Assembly (NCBI RefSeq): GCF_900100375.1
Contig: NZ_FNEZ01000001.1
Coordinates: 612,394-676,393, forward strand
Direction of reading: 5' to 3'
Origin: Flavobacterium noncentrifugens
Lineage (GTDB): Bacteria > Bacteroidota > Bacteroidia > Flavobacteriales > Flavobacteriaceae
DNA length: 64,000 nt
The stretch's first letter is position 1. Each line of letters starts with the position of its first letter. Below the pieces are notes generated by a model that worked only from the letters and a program-made list of their open reading frames with translations, ran no database searches and was not told the origin of the DNA. The translations under genes were made by a program, and so were the position numbers. Shown here in pieces: positions 15,887 to 25,467 of this stretch.

Positions 15887-17803
15887 ATGAACATTTTTTC
15901 AAAATCCTGTGGTTTTTTATTTTGTATGATTTTCTCATACGGAACTGCCTCGGCACAAAAAGACAGCGTTGCCATTAAGAAAATGCTTGATGAAGCGTAT
16001 GGTTTCGAAGTGTCTGCACCTCAAAAAGCACTGAAAATTTACCGCAATACGTATAATTCAAGCATCAAAGACAAATATTGGATTGGCGCCTTCAAGGCTT
16101 TGCTTTACAGCGGATTGGTTCATAATGACCGGGGAAATTACGATTCTGCGATTTACTATTTTCAAAAATCAAAACCATTTGCAGTCAAAGCCAGCAACCA
16201 GAGAGGCATCGGTCAGGTTTATGTGAATTCGGCCAACTCATACCAGTTTAAAGGCGATTATGAAACGGCGACCAAGTATTATCTGAAAGGCATTCCGGTT
16301 TTTGAAAAATTAAAGGACAGCAACGCCGTAAGTCAGAGTTACCAGAATCTTACGGGCTTGTATGCCAATATCAAAAACTACAAGCTTGAAGAATTTTACC
16401 TCAAAAAAGCCATCCAATATTCACGAAGCAGCGACAAAGAGCAGTTGGGACTGTTATACGGCGATTTCGGTTTGTTCTATGCGCGAAATGACAAATTCAA
16501 GGAAGCACTTTCTTACTTCAAAAAAACCGAGGCGTTGTCTTTACAGGACAGCAGTAAAGTATTGTCATTTTTTTCGAATAGGAATCTTGGGGAATATTAC
16601 AGGTTAACCAAAAAATCCGAAATCGCGATTCCGTATTATGAAAAAGCGCTCGGGCTCACGGTTGCTTTAAATGATGCTTTCCAGAAAAGCGATTTATTGT
16701 ACACGCTCAGTGGATTATACCTTAATGAAAAAGACTACAAAAAAGCGTTTTTTTATGGACAAGAATCCTTAAATCTTGCAAAAAACATAAATGCCCGAGA
16801 AGTCGTTTACCGTTCTCAGAGGAGGCTATCGGTTATTTTAAATGCTTTACACCAGCCACAAAAAGCTTTTACATTGCTTGAGCAGAGCTATACATTGCGC
16901 GATACGGTATTTGATGAAAATCACATCAAGCAGATTTCTTTGATGCAAACGCAGTTTGAAACTGAAAAAAAAGACAAAGCGATTGCTAACCAAAGGGCGC
17001 AACTCAAAAAAAACGAGGTAGAACTCATTAAAAGAAAAACGACAATTGCCTGTGCCATTGCCACAGCAATAGCTCTAGCGCTGCTTTCATTGGGAATATG
17101 GCTGTTTTTTCGTCAAAGCCAAAAATTAAAAAACAAAGAAATTCTCGCGTTGCAGCAACAGCAGGAAATCACAAAACTTGAAGCATTGATCGATGGCGAG
17201 GAAAAAGAGCGCCGCCGGATTGCGCAGGAATTACATGACGGAATCAATGGTGATTTATCGGCGATTAAGTTCCGGATTTTGGGTATTGATGAATCGAACC
17301 TGAGTGCAGATGACAAAGAAAACTTAACGACGACCGTTGAAATGATCGATCAGTCGTGTGCACAGGTCAGAAATATTTCGCACAACCTGATGCCGGCGTC
17401 GATCATTGATTTCGGATTGGTCGAAACCGTGCAACAGTATTGTTCGAAAATCAGCCAGTCGCATCCGCTCGAACTCGATTTCCAGTATTTCGGAAATCCG
17501 GCAACGCTTCCTAAAAAATCTGAAACCGTCATTTACCGCATCATCCAGGAGCTCATCAATAACATTATTAAGCATTCCCGGGCCACTACAGCACTTGTGC
17601 AGATGAATTTCCATGAAAACGAACTCTTTATTACCGTTGAGGACAATGGCGTTGGATTTGACGTCAAAAATGCCAGAAACGGTCTCGGGCTTAAAAATAT
17701 CGAATCGCGCATCCAGCTTTTAAAAGCCGGACTTGAGATTGACAGCAGCAATAAAGGCACTTCGTTTCAGATCAACATCGACTTAAATTCCATTCAAAAA
17801 TGA
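15887..17803 (+). CDS. TPR sensor histidine kinase, NarL-type (HisKA_3)
   Basis: 638 residues. Signal peptide (ending about SYGTASAQ), then a periplasmic TPR array (about 30-370) with repeats such as GNYDSAIYYFQKSKPF, GDYETATKYYLKGIP and EIAIPYYEKALGL. One transmembrane segment (about 384-404) and a short coiled coil lead to a HisKA_3 dimerisation domain with phospho-acceptor His450 in RRRIAQELHDGINGDL. An HATPase domain follows, with ELINNIIKHSRAT (N box), DNGVGFDV (G1) and NGLGLKNIESRI (G2). It detects an unknown envelope signal through the TPR domain and phosphorylates the response regulator whose start overlaps its stop codon (ATGA). Placement next to T9SS-exported hydrolases hints at a role in exoenzyme control, but that is inference. 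Confidence 0.93.
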   Translation: MNIFSKSCGFLFCMIFSYGTASAQKDSVAIKKMLDEAYGFEVSAPQKALKIYRNTYNSSIKDKYWIGAFKALLYSGLVHNDRGNYDSAIYYFQKSKPFAVKASNQRGIGQVYVNSANSYQFKGDYETATKYYLKGIPVFEKLKDSNAVSQSYQNLTGLYANIKNYKLEEFYLKKAIQYSRSSDKEQLGLLYGDFGLFYARNDKFKEALSYFKKTEALSLQDSSKVLSFFSNRNLGEYYRLTKKSEIAIPYYEKALGLTVALNDAFQKSDLLYTLSGLYLNEKDYKKAFFYGQESLNLAKNINAREVVYRSQRRLSVILNALHQPQKAFTLLEQSYTLRDTVFDENHIKQISLMQTQFETEKKDKAIANQRAQLKKNEVELIKRKTTIACAIATAIALALLSLGIWLFFRQSQKLKNKEILALQQQQEITKLEALIDGEEKERRRIAQELHDGINGDLSAIKFRILGIDESNLSADDKENLTTTVEMIDQSCAQVRNISHNLMPASIIDFGLVETVQQYCSKISQSHPLELDFQYFGNPATLPKKSETVIYRIIQELINNIIKHSRATTALVQMNFHENELFITVEDNGVGFDVKNARNGLGLKNIESRIQLLKAGLEIDSSNKGTSFQINIDLNSIQK

Positions 17804-18429
17804 TACAAACTGCCATAACAGACGACCATACGATTGTGATCGAAGGCATAAAAACCATGCTTAAATCGAATAAGGATATTGAAATCTTGCAGTCTTTTAC
17901 GACGATTCACGAAACGATGGAAAGTTTAAGCGACAGCATCCAGGTTTTGCTGTTAGACATCAATCTTCCTGATGGAAACGGCATTTTGGCTTGTAAAGAT
18001 TTGCTTAAAAAGTATCCTAAACTTAAAATTATCGCACTGACGAATTTTGAAGACAGTTCGTTCATCCGTCAGATCATGAAAAATGGTGCGAGTGGCTACC
18101 TGCTCAAAAACACCGATAAAACCGAACTTGTAACCGCAATTAAAACCGTTCTTGAAGGCGACAATTACCTGCCGCAAAACATCCGCGAAATCCTGTTGAA
18201 CGAATCGATCGGAAAAGGCAACAGCTCCTATTTTATTCCGAAACTCACCAGCCGTGAAAAGGAAATCCTCGATTTGGTGATCAAGGAATTTACCACCGAA
18301 GAAATGGCAACTGCCCTTTTCATCAGCGTCAAAACCGTCGAAGCGCACCGCAGCAACCTGATCCAGAAACTTGGAGTAAAAAACACCGCTGGCCTCGTTC
18401 GCGTCGCATTTGAAAAAGGTTTGGTATAA
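17800..18429 (+). CDS. NarL/LuxR-family response regulator
   Basis: 209 residues. The receiver domain has Asp8-Asp9, the phosphoacceptor Asp53 in LLLDINLPDGNG, Thr in IIALTNFED, and Lys in GYLLKNT. The output domain (about 145-209) is a LuxR helix-turn-helix: LTSREKEILDLVIKEFTTEE then ISVKTVEAHRSNLIQKLGVK. It shares the ATGA junction with the TPR kinase and is its obvious cognate regulator, acting as a DNA-binding transcription factor when phosphorylated. All key residues are present. Confidence 0.95.
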   Translation: MIQTAITDDHTIVIEGIKTMLKSNKDIEILQSFTTIHETMESLSDSIQVLLLDINLPDGNGILACKDLLKKYPKLKIIALTNFEDSSFIRQIMKNGASGYLLKNTDKTELVTAIKTVLEGDNYLPQNIREILLNESIGKGNSSYFIPKLTSREKEILDLVIKEFTTEEMATALFISVKTVEAHRSNLIQKLGVKNTAGLVRVAFEKGLV

Positions 18430-18433
18430 AAAA

Positions 18434-18456
18434 AAGCGCCCCAAACAGAGACGCTT
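18434..18456 (-). terminator. Terminator of the sdhCAB operon
   Basis: On the minus strand AAGCGTCTC pairs with GGGGCGCTT (two G-U pairs) around TGTTT, followed by a T run. It lies between the sdhB stop and the convergent response-regulator stop. Confidence 0.75.
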
Positions 18457-18485
18457 CCAAATTTTTCAATCTTTAAATATTTTAA

Positions 18486-19229
18486 TTATTTAATGCTCGC
18501 CGATAAATATTCGCGGTTCATTCTTGCGATATTTTCAAGTGAAATTCCTTTCGGGCATTCTACTTCGCAAGCGCCGGTGTTGGTACAATTTCCGAAACCT
18601 TCGTGGTCCATTTGGTTGACCATATTCAACACACGGTCATGCGCTTCTATGCGGCCTTGCGGCAATAATGCAAACTGCGACACTTTAGCAGAAACGAACA
18701 ACATCGCGGATGAATTTTTACAGCTTGCTACACATGCGCCACATCCAATACAGGTTGCAGCGTCAAAAGAACGGTCGGCGTCATGCTTGTTGATCGGGAT
18801 CGTATTGGCATCGATCGTATTTCCTGAAGTGTTTACCGAAATAAAACCTCCGGCATGCTGGATGCGGTCGAATGAGCTTCTGTCGGTAACCAAATCCTTG
18901 ATCACAGGAAAAGCTTTTGCGCGGAAGGGTTCGATAAAGATCGTATCGCCATCCTTGAACATTCTCATGTGCAATTGGCAGGTCGTTACGCCTCTGTCCG
19001 GGCCGTGCGCTTCACCGTTGATAAAAAGCGAACACATGCCGCAAATTCCCTCGCGGCAATCGTGGTCAAAAGCCACCGGATCGTCGCCTTTGTTGATCAA
19101 TCCTTCGTTTAACACGTCGAGCATTTCAAGGAAAGACATGTCCGGCTCGATTCCGTCGATTGGGTAATCAACAATTTTTCCGGTTTCTTTGGCGTTTTTC
19201 TGGCGCCATATTTTTAGGGTAAGTTTCAT
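18486..19229 (-). CDS. sdhB: Succinate dehydrogenase/fumarate reductase iron-sulfur subunit
   Basis: 247 residues. It carries electrons from the flavoprotein to the membrane quinone site. The [2Fe-2S] ligands are Cys58, Cys63, Cys66 and Cys84 ([10 protein letters not shown] and TTC). A second set at Cys160, 163, 166 and 170 ([11 protein letters not shown]) and a third at Cys215, 221 and 225 ([11 protein letters not shown]) supply the [4Fe-4S] and [3Fe-4S] centres. It is the last gene of sdhCAB, 40 bases after sdhA. The form is typical of Bacteroidota type B complexes with a single membrane anchor. Confidence 0.96.
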   Translation of the reverse strand: MKLTLKIWRQKNAKETGKIVDYPIDGIEPDMSFLEMLDVLNEGLINKGDDPVAFDHDCREGICGMCSLFINGEAHGPDRGVTTCQLHMRMFKDGDTIFIEPFRAKAFPVIKDLVTDRSSFDRIQHAGGFISVNTSGNTIDANTIPINKHDADRSFDAATCIGCGACVASCKNSSAMLFVSAKVSQFALLPQGRIEAHDRVLNMVNQMDHEGFGNCTNTGACEVECPKGISLENIARMNREYLSASIK

Positions 19230-19269
19230 AACTTTATTAATTAGGCAGGAATTATCCCGTGGCTAAATC

Positions 19270-21270
19270 TTATTTGTAACTTCTTTGAACCAGTTTCACA
19301 TTATCGAACACCAATGGCTCCTTATGCAAAACTGCATCGCTTGGTTTTCCTTTGTATTCCCAAGCAGCAACGTAAGCGAAATTCTCGTCGTCACGCAACG
19401 CTTCGCCTTCATCAGTCTGGTATTCTTCACGGAAATGCCCGCCGCAGCTTTCATTTCTGTGCAAGGCATCTTTGGCAAACAATTCACCGAGTTCAAGGAA
19501 ATCGGCCACACGCATCGCTTTTTCAAGTTCCTGGTTAAAGCTGTCTAAAGTCCCGGTCACTTTTACATCGCGGTAAAATTCTTCACGCAAAGCGGCAATT
19601 TCATGGATCGCTTCGTTTAGGCCTTGTGCGTTACGCGCCATTCCGACTTTATCCCACATGATTTTTCCTAATTTTTTATGGAAATGATCGACAGAATGCG
19701 AACCGTTATTGTTGATGAATTTATCCAATTGTGTTCTGACATTTTCTTCTGCTGCAACGAATTCCGGCAAATCGGTTGAAATCGGGCCTACTTTAATATC
19801 CGGTGCCAAATAATCCCCGATCGTGTAAGGCAATACGAAATAACCGTCGGCCAAGCCCTGCATCAACGCAGAAGCACCCAATCTGTTGGCGCCGTGGTCT
19901 GAGAAATTCGATTCCCCTATAGAGAAACATCCGGGAATGGTCGTCATCAGATTGTAATCTACCCAGGTTCCGCCCATAGTGTAATGCACGGCAGGATAAA
20001 TCATCATCGGTGTGACATAAGGATCTTCATCGACGATCTTCAGATACATCTGAAATAAATTTCCGTACTTATTTTCAACGACTTCTTTTCCTAATTTATA
20101 GATCGTTTTTGCATCGGCATTTTCAAGTCCTTTGATATACGCCTGCTCTTTTCCGTAGCGTTCGATTGCCGCAGCAAAATCAAGATACACGGCTTCTCCG
20201 GTTTTATTGACACCGTAACCGGCATCGCATCTTTCTTTGGCCGCTCTTGAAGCCACATCACGCGGCACGAGGTTACCAAAAGAAGGATATCTTCTTTCGA
20301 GATAATAATCTCTTTCTGATTCAGACAAATCGGTTGGTTTCTTTTTGCCTTCGCGGATGGCTTTTGCATCTTCGAGGTTTTTAGGCACCCAGATTCTTCC
20401 GTCATTACGCAACGATTCCGACATCAATGTTAGTTTGGATTGATGGTCTCCAGAAACCGGAATACAGGTCGGGTGAATTTGCGTGTAACAAGGATTTGCG
20501 AAATACGCGCCTTTTTTATGGATTTTCCAGGCGGCAGTCGCGTTGCTTCCCATTGCATTTGTCGAAAGGAAAAATACGTTTCCATAACCTCCAGATGCAA
20601 TGACCACAGCGTGTGCAGAATGTCTTTCGATTTCACCGGTAATTAAATTACGCGCTATGATGCCGCGGGCTTTTCCGTTTACGATAACCAAATCCAGCAT
20701 TTCGTGGCGGTTGTGCATTTTTATTTTTCCACGCCCGATTTGACGGTTCATAGCAGAATATGCGCCAAGCAGCAATTGCTGTCCGGTTTGTCCTTTTGCG
20801 TAAAACGTTCTGGAAACCAACGTTCCACCAAACGAACGGTTGTCTAACAATCCGCCATATTCACGTGCCAACGGAACGCCTTGCGCCACACATTGGTCAA
20901 TGATATTTGCAGAAACTTCAGCCAGACGGTGCACATTGGCTTCACGCGCACGGTAGTCGCCACCTTTAACGGTATCATAAAACAAACGGAAAGTAGAATC
21001 TCCGTCGCCCTGATAGTTCTTTGCCGCGTTGATTCCGCCCTGAGCGGCAATCGAGTGCGCGCGCCTTGGGGAATCCTGGAAACAAAATGCTTTAACGTTA
21101 TAACCCAATTCAGCTAAAGTTGCAGCAGCAGAGCCGCCAGCCAATCCGGTTCCAACCACGATAATATCGAGATTACGCTTGTTGGCCGGGTTTACTAAAT
21201 TGATGTGGTTTTTATAATTGGTCCACTTGTCGTCAATCGGACCTTGTGGTATTTTAGAATCTAATGCCAT
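19270..21270 (-). CDS. sdhA: Succinate dehydrogenase/fumarate reductase flavoprotein subunit
   Basis: 666 residues. Oxidises succinate to fumarate using covalently bound FAD. Visible features are the dinucleotide-binding [21 protein letters not shown], the flavin-attachment region [18 protein letters not shown] (with the histidine), a substrate-site stretch [24 protein letters not shown], and a C-terminal domain with [23 protein letters not shown] at 21270 is two bases after the sdhC stop. The upstream ATG at 21345 lies inside sdhC and is rejected. Confidence 0.96.
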   Translation of the reverse strand: MALDSKIPQGPIDDKWTNYKNHINLVNPANKRNLDIIVVGTGLAGGSAAATLAELGYNVKAFCFQDSPRRAHSIAAQGGINAAKNYQGDGDSTFRLFYDTVKGGDYRAREANVHRLAEVSANIIDQCVAQGVPLAREYGGLLDNRSFGGTLVSRTFYAKGQTGQQLLLGAYSAMNRQIGRGKIKMHNRHEMLDLVIVNGKARGIIARNLITGEIERHSAHAVVIASGGYGNVFFLSTNAMGSNATAAWKIHKKGAYFANPCYTQIHPTCIPVSGDHQSKLTLMSESLRNDGRIWVPKNLEDAKAIREGKKKPTDLSESERDYYLERRYPSFGNLVPRDVASRAAKERCDAGYGVNKTGEAVYLDFAAAIERYGKEQAYIKGLENADAKTIYKLGKEVVENKYGNLFQMYLKIVDEDPYVTPMMIYPAVHYTMGGTWVDYNLMTTIPGCFSIGESNFSDHGANRLGASALMQGLADGYFVLPYTIGDYLAPDIKVGPISTDLPEFVAAEENVRTQLDKFINNNGSHSVDHFHKKLGKIMWDKVGMARNAQGLNEAIHEIAALREEFYRDVKVTGTLDSFNQELEKAMRVADFLELGELFAKDALHRNESCGGHFREEYQTDEGEALRDDENFAYVAAWEYKGKPSDAVLHKEPLVFDNVKLVQRSYK

Positions 21271-21272
21271 AA

Positions 21273-22109
21273 TTATGCTTTTAGAATAAAATGAATGTAT
21301 AATGGAATGATCGCGAACAATAGCGGAACCAAGATCGCAAACCATTTTCCGAAACCTCTAATGAGTCCGTTGTATTTTGGATTGTTCGCGCCCAAAGACT
21401 GGAATGCACTTCCAAAACCGTGTGACAAGTGAAACGCTAAGATCGCCATCGAAATTACGTATAAGATCGTTGCGATCAATCCGTATTTAGGATCTTTAAA
21501 AAATGCAATCGTAATCTTGTACAAATCTTTATAACCTTCTTTGATCTTTACTTTGGCATTTCCGTCGTAAAAATCCGTCCTGTCTTTAATGATAATGGCG
21601 TTCTGATCTACCTGCGCTTTTGGAATGTAGCCGCCATCAGTAGTGAGGTAAAACTCTTGTTTTTGACCCTGAACATCGATAGTTGTCGTTTGCAACGGCA
21701 TCTTTTTGTCAAAATGCATTGGCGCCCAGAAAGTCACCATGTGCGTTACGATAAAAATCAGGATTACTGTTCCTAAAATCCCCATATTCCTTGATGCCCA
21801 CGGACTATTTGCCGCAGCATTGTTCCTTGCATATTTGATCGGCCTTGCTGCCTGGTTCTGAAAAACCAAAACCGCACCGTCGATCGAATGGAAAAGAATG
21901 GAAATATAAGTGACGTAAGACAGTATTTTCACTGCCGGATTGGTCGTCATGAACAGCGCATATTTGTTAAAATTCAAAGCGTTGTCTGGAACCAAAAGCT
22001 GGAGATTTCCTGCCAAATGGCCAATAAGGAACAAGCATAAAAATAAACCTGTTAGAGCCATCCAGTATTTTTTTGCCAGAGATGACTTTAATAATGCAGA
22101 TTTTGCCAT
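21273..22109 (-). CDS. sdhC: Succinate dehydrogenase cytochrome b subunit (type B, single anchor)
   Basis: 278 residues with five predicted membrane helices: near 20-40 ([20 protein letters not shown]), 63-85, 115-135, 200-225 and 240-265. Histidines suitable for two hemes b occur in [22 protein letters not shown] and FHLSHGF. Between helices 3 and 4 lies a long hydrophilic loop of about 60 residues ([16 protein letters not shown] onward) that is longer than in many type B anchors. It anchors SdhAB to the inner membrane and reduces menaquinone. First gene of the operon, with a good promoter upstream. Confidence 0.94.
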   Translation of the reverse strand: MAKSALLKSSLAKKYWMALTGLFLCLFLIGHLAGNLQLLVPDNALNFNKYALFMTTNPAVKILSYVTYISILFHSIDGAVLVFQNQAARPIKYARNNAAANSPWASRNMGILGTVILIFIVTHMVTFWAPMHFDKKMPLQTTTIDVQGQKQEFYLTTDGGYIPKAQVDQNAIIIKDRTDFYDGNAKVKIKEGYKDLYKITIAFFKDPKYGLIATILYVISMAILAFHLSHGFGSAFQSLGANNPKYNGLIRGFGKWFAILVPLLFAIIPLYIHFILKA

Positions 22110-22139
22110 AATATTTGTTTGTAGTTTTAAAAAATCAAA

Positions 22140-22170
22140 CAAAAATAAGGCTAAATGAATACAACTACAA
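22140..22170 (-). promoter_or_regulatory. sdhCAB promoter (TTG, 20 bases, TATTTTTG)
   Basis: On the minus strand a TTG (22168-22170) precedes TATTTTTG (22140-22147) by 20 bases, within the spacing known for Flavobacterium promoters. The leader to the sdhC ATG is about 25 bases. Confidence 0.75.
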
Positions 22171-22275
22171 CCTTTTCGGTATAATTTATAATCATTTTAA
22201 ATGCTGTGAAAACGCTGGTTTGGAGTTTTTGAAAATGGAATTTTTTAATGCTATTTTTTCAGATGCAATAAAAAA

Positions 22276-23169
22276 TCAGTCGTTATTGTAAGAAGTCTGA
22301 AAAGCTGGGATCAATCCGCGCAACCCCATATCGACAACCTGCTCGCCTTTTGAAGGTTCATATTTGCCATCAGCGACGATTTCGTGCCATTCAAAGCTAT
22401 GATTTACCGACAAGGAAAGCGTTACTACAATATTTTTAGTTTCGTTTCCGGTAATGCTCAACTTATTTGGAAATCTCCCTGTAACGACACAGGAACCCGA
22501 AGCGACAGGCGACGTCGCAGCAATCGGATTTGGAACTGTTGTCGCGCCTTCCGGAGCCTGGCCTTCGGTAGAATACGGATTGTCATCCAATTTAAAAGCC
22601 CAATACCCTTGTGAACGGTTTTCGTTAACATTGAAAATTGCATTGTCAATATCAAACGAAGAAATATACGTATTGAAGCCTACGAAACTAGCCAATGTTC
22701 CTGAATAATCTTTTCCTGAATTGCGCACGGAAATCCCATAATTCTGATAAGCCAATGACACGCGAACCCATTCATAATTGCCTTTCGCAAGTTTGCTTAA
22801 CGGAATCTGAAGAAATGTTTCGCCTTCACTCACAACTTTCGCCTGGTTGAAGTCGATGGCATTTTTTCCGCCCATTGTCGTTTCTGTGCCGTGGTATAAT
22901 ATTGCGCCTTTTCCGAGTTGCGTATTGGCGGTTGGCGCAAATTCGAGATAATGTGCAGAGATTGAATTAAAATCGGGAGATTGTGCCGCATTTCCTAAAG
23001 CGACTTTTGAAGGTTGCCCGATATTGTCGAGCCGTTGCTGGTCTTTATCAAACTTAAATTTAACGATTAGCATCGGTTCTCCCGCAACGTCGTCGTCTTT
23101 CTCGCAGGAAATACAACAAAAGCCAAGTGCCAAAAGCAGCAATGCGATGCCAAATAGTTTGATTTTCAT
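22276..23169 (-). CDS. Exported lipoprotein of unknown function (MbnP-like possible)
   Basis: 297 residues from MKIKLFGIALLLLALGFCC, a signal peptide ending in ISC and followed by EKDDD, a typical surface-type lipoprotein sorting region (acidic residues after Cys). The mature part is beta-rich: LIVKFKFDKDQQRLDNIG, ISAHYLEFAPTANTQLG, IPLSKLAKGNYEWVRVSLAYQNYGISV, and a closing MGLRGLIPAF. The pattern of a leading strand with K/R-F-D-x-x-Q-x-R-L and two domains is reminiscent of MbnP-like domains, but I cannot confirm this. Start options are 23199, 23178 and 23169; the last gives the cleanest signal peptide. No operon partners. Confidence 0.65.
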   Translation of the reverse strand: MKIKLFGIALLLLALGFCCISCEKDDDVAGEPMLIVKFKFDKDQQRLDNIGQPSKVALGNAAQSPDFNSISAHYLEFAPTANTQLGKGAILYHGTETTMGGKNAIDFNQAKVVSEGETFLQIPLSKLAKGNYEWVRVSLAYQNYGISVRNSGKDYSGTLASFVGFNTYISSFDIDNAIFNVNENRSQGYWAFKLDDNPYSTEGQAPEGATTVPNPIAATSPVASGSCVVTGRFPNKLSITGNETKNIVVTLSLSVNHSFEWHEIVADGKYEPSKGEQVVDMGLRGLIPAFQTSYNND

Positions 23170-23423
23170 AAAATGCATGTTAAGCCAGTCGTTTTTCAAA
23201 CGGAAGTAAATATTTTTTATTGCTGAAATGTTAACAGATTTTAAGATTTAACATTCGGATTTTAATGCGTGTATTTTCAAAATCCAACATAAATTGCAGA
23301 TTTCATAATTTCAAATATTCATTTGTCCAAAATCCGTAAAAATTCCTCCAAGCCTTATTTGTGTTGAAAGAATTCTTCTTTTTGCAAATTGTAATCGTAA
23401 TTTTACAACTCAAAATCCAACTG

Positions 23424-24779
23424 ATGAAAACAGGAATTGACGCCATTTCGTTTGATGTGGCCAAAATACGATTGCCGATAAAAACATTGGCGCAAGCCAG
23501 AAATATAGAGCCTGAAAAACTTGAAAAAGGTTTGGGATTGCTTAAAATGACATTGCCAGATAAACATCAGGATGCTGTGGTTTTCGGCGCGAATGCTTTG
23601 ACGAAACTGGTTTTAGAAAACGACATCGACCTAAAGGAAATTTCCAGAATTTACGTTGGAACCGAAAGTGGCATCGACAGTTCAAAACCGATCGGTTCGT
23701 TTTTAACGACTTTGATAGAGCAAAAATTCGGTGAAAATATTTTATCCGAATGTGATGTGGTCGATTTTACATTTGCCTGTATCGGCGGTGTCGATGCTTT
23801 GCAGAATTGCCTCGATTACGTTCGGTTGAATCCTCATAAGAAAGCAATCGTCGTGACTTCTGACATTGCAAAATACGATCTTGAATCGACTGGTGAATAC
23901 ACACAGGGCGCAGGCGCTTTAGCCATGCTGATTGCTTCCAATCCGAGAATTATTGCTTTTGAAAATAATTGGGCAGTGAATACCAAAGGCGTATTCGATT
24001 TTTTCAAACCTTACAGAAGCATTTCAAAACAAGAGATTACCGGAAATGAAACCAATGAAAACTGGTTCGGAAACCTAGAAGCCGAAATTGAGATCCACAA
24101 AGACCAGCCGGTTTTCGACGGCCAATATTCCAATCAATGTTACATGGACCGCACGCGACATGCGTATTTCCAATTCAAAAAACTAAAAAACACAACCGAA
24201 ACACTTTACAATTCGTGGAAAAACATCATCATGCATTTGCCGTATTCGTTTCAGGGAAGGCGCATGCTGCCTGAGATCTATTCGCTTGACAGTAAAAATA
24301 TTTCAGTCGATTCAGATGGTTCAGATTATCAGGCCAAATTGAAAGAAGTGGCAAAAACCGACGATTACAAATCATTTGTAAATGAAAAATTGCAACCTGC
24401 GGAAATCGCTTCTTCGTTAATTGGCAATTTATATACAGGCTCCATTTTTATGGGATTTTTATCGGCTTTGTCGCATTTTGATCAGATGAATGAAGACATT
24501 TCAGACCAGACTTTCGGATTCCTGGCTTATGGCAGCGGCTCGAAATCGAAAGTTTTTGAAGGCACCATTCAACCGGAATGGAAATCGGCAATTTCAAAAG
24601 TAAAATTGTTTCAAACATTGGAACAAAGCTTTGAAATAGACTTTGAAACGTATCAGAAACTGCATAAAAAAGAACAACAAACCAGTGTGCTTTTTCCAAA
24701 AAAAGAATGGGTTTTAGACCGCATTGAAACCGAAATCCCAAATCTCACCGGCGCCCGTTATTACAAATGGATGGATTAA
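23424..24779 (+). CDS. Hydroxymethylglutaryl-CoA synthase
   Basis: 451 residues. Condenses acetyl-CoA with acetoacetyl-CoA to HMG-CoA, the entry to the mevalonate route for isoprenoids (menaquinone side chains, carotenoids) in Flavobacteriaceae. The thiolase-fold nucleophile is Cys119 in DFTFACIGGVDALQN, with ESTGEYTQGAGALAMLI and later FDGQYSNQCYMDRTRHAY. The catalytic His lies in the LPYSFQGRRM region, where the usual FHxP motif reads IMHLPYSFQG. MKTGIDAISFD at 23424 is the family start; the ATG at 23361 is rejected. The Crp-like gene follows 28 bases later. Confidence 0.93.
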   Translation: MKTGIDAISFDVAKIRLPIKTLAQARNIEPEKLEKGLGLLKMTLPDKHQDAVVFGANALTKLVLENDIDLKEISRIYVGTESGIDSSKPIGSFLTTLIEQKFGENILSECDVVDFTFACIGGVDALQNCLDYVRLNPHKKAIVVTSDIAKYDLESTGEYTQGAGALAMLIASNPRIIAFENNWAVNTKGVFDFFKPYRSISKQEITGNETNENWFGNLEAEIEIHKDQPVFDGQYSNQCYMDRTRHAYFQFKKLKNTTETLYNSWKNIIMHLPYSFQGRRMLPEIYSLDSKNISVDSDGSDYQAKLKEVAKTDDYKSFVNEKLQPAEIASSLIGNLYTGSIFMGFLSALSHFDQMNEDISDQTFGFLAYGSGSKSKVFEGTIQPEWKSAISKVKLFQTLEQSFEIDFETYQKLHKKEQQTSVLFPKKEWVLDRIETEIPNLTGARYYKWMD

Positions 24780-24795
24780 AACTCACAAATAATCG

Positions 24796-24803
24796 TATTT
24801 TTG
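24796..24803 (+). promoter_or_regulatory. -7 box TATTTTTG immediately before the Crp-like gene
   Basis: Perfect TAnnTTTG match ending only four bases before the ATG at 24808. If it is functional, transcription would start at or within the start codon, giving a leaderless mRNA or use of the ATG at 24847. Confidence 0.5.
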
Positions 24804-24807
24804 CGGA

Positions 24808-25398
24808 ATGGCAAAAAATGCAAACCACTTCTTCGATTATATCGAAATGTTCCTCAATTCTGATGATTTAGTGTTGAAAGAACTGGTCTTGCAGTCTAAA
24901 AATGCATTCACGCCTTTACATTTAAAAAAGAATGATTTTTTTGTCCGCGAAGGCGAAATCTGTCCGTATTTCTGTTACATCGAAAGCGGCATTTTACAGC
25001 ATGCCATTGAAATTGACGGCGAAGAAAAAACGACTTATCTTGCATTGCGAAATTCGGTTACGAGTTCGCTGAACAGCTTTTTATTCGGGAAACCTTCAAG
25101 AAAAAACATCAAAGCCATTTCCGATTGCGAATTGTATGTGATCGATTTGCCGAACTTTAAAAAACTCGTTGAAACCAACGTTGCTTTCCATCAGTTTTAT
25201 TACAACCTGATCGAAAAACAATTGTGCCTGATTGACGATTACCGCATCGATTTATTAACATTAACTCCGGAAGAACGCTACCTGAAACTGCTGTCGACCG
25301 AACCAAAATTGTTGCAGGAAGTGCCGTTGCATTACCTGGCTTCTTTTCTCGGAATTTCAGCCAGGCATATGAGCCGCATCCGTAAAAATATGAAATAA
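24808..25398 (+). CDS. Crp/Fnr-family cyclic-nucleotide-domain regulator
   Basis: 196 residues. A cNMP-binding-type beta-roll occupies about 30-120 (FTPLHLKKNDFFVREGEICPYFCYIESGIL, with the ligand-contact region around FLFGKPSRKNIKAISDCELYVID). A long helix with YYNLIEKQLCLIDDYRIDLL follows. The C-terminal winged helix is short (LTPEERYLKLLS, then LHYLASFLGISARHMSRIRKNM). Bacteroidota have many such small Crp-like proteins, and most lack the residues for cAMP and have unknown ligands. It follows HMG-CoA synthase by 28 bases but has its own promoter-like box. An alternative start at 24847 would remove the first helix. Confidence 0.88.
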   Translation: MAKNANHFFDYIEMFLNSDDLVLKELVLQSKNAFTPLHLKKNDFFVREGEICPYFCYIESGILQHAIEIDGEEKTTYLALRNSVTSSLNSFLFGKPSRKNIKAISDCELYVIDLPNFKKLVETNVAFHQFYYNLIEKQLCLIDDYRIDLLTLTPEERYLKLLSTEPKLLQEVPLHYLASFLGISARHMSRIRKNMK

Positions 25399-25467
25399 CG
25401 CCATTTGGCGTATCCGATTTTCATCAGAACAACTAATTTAGCAGTGCTAATTAAAAATTCCGTTATC

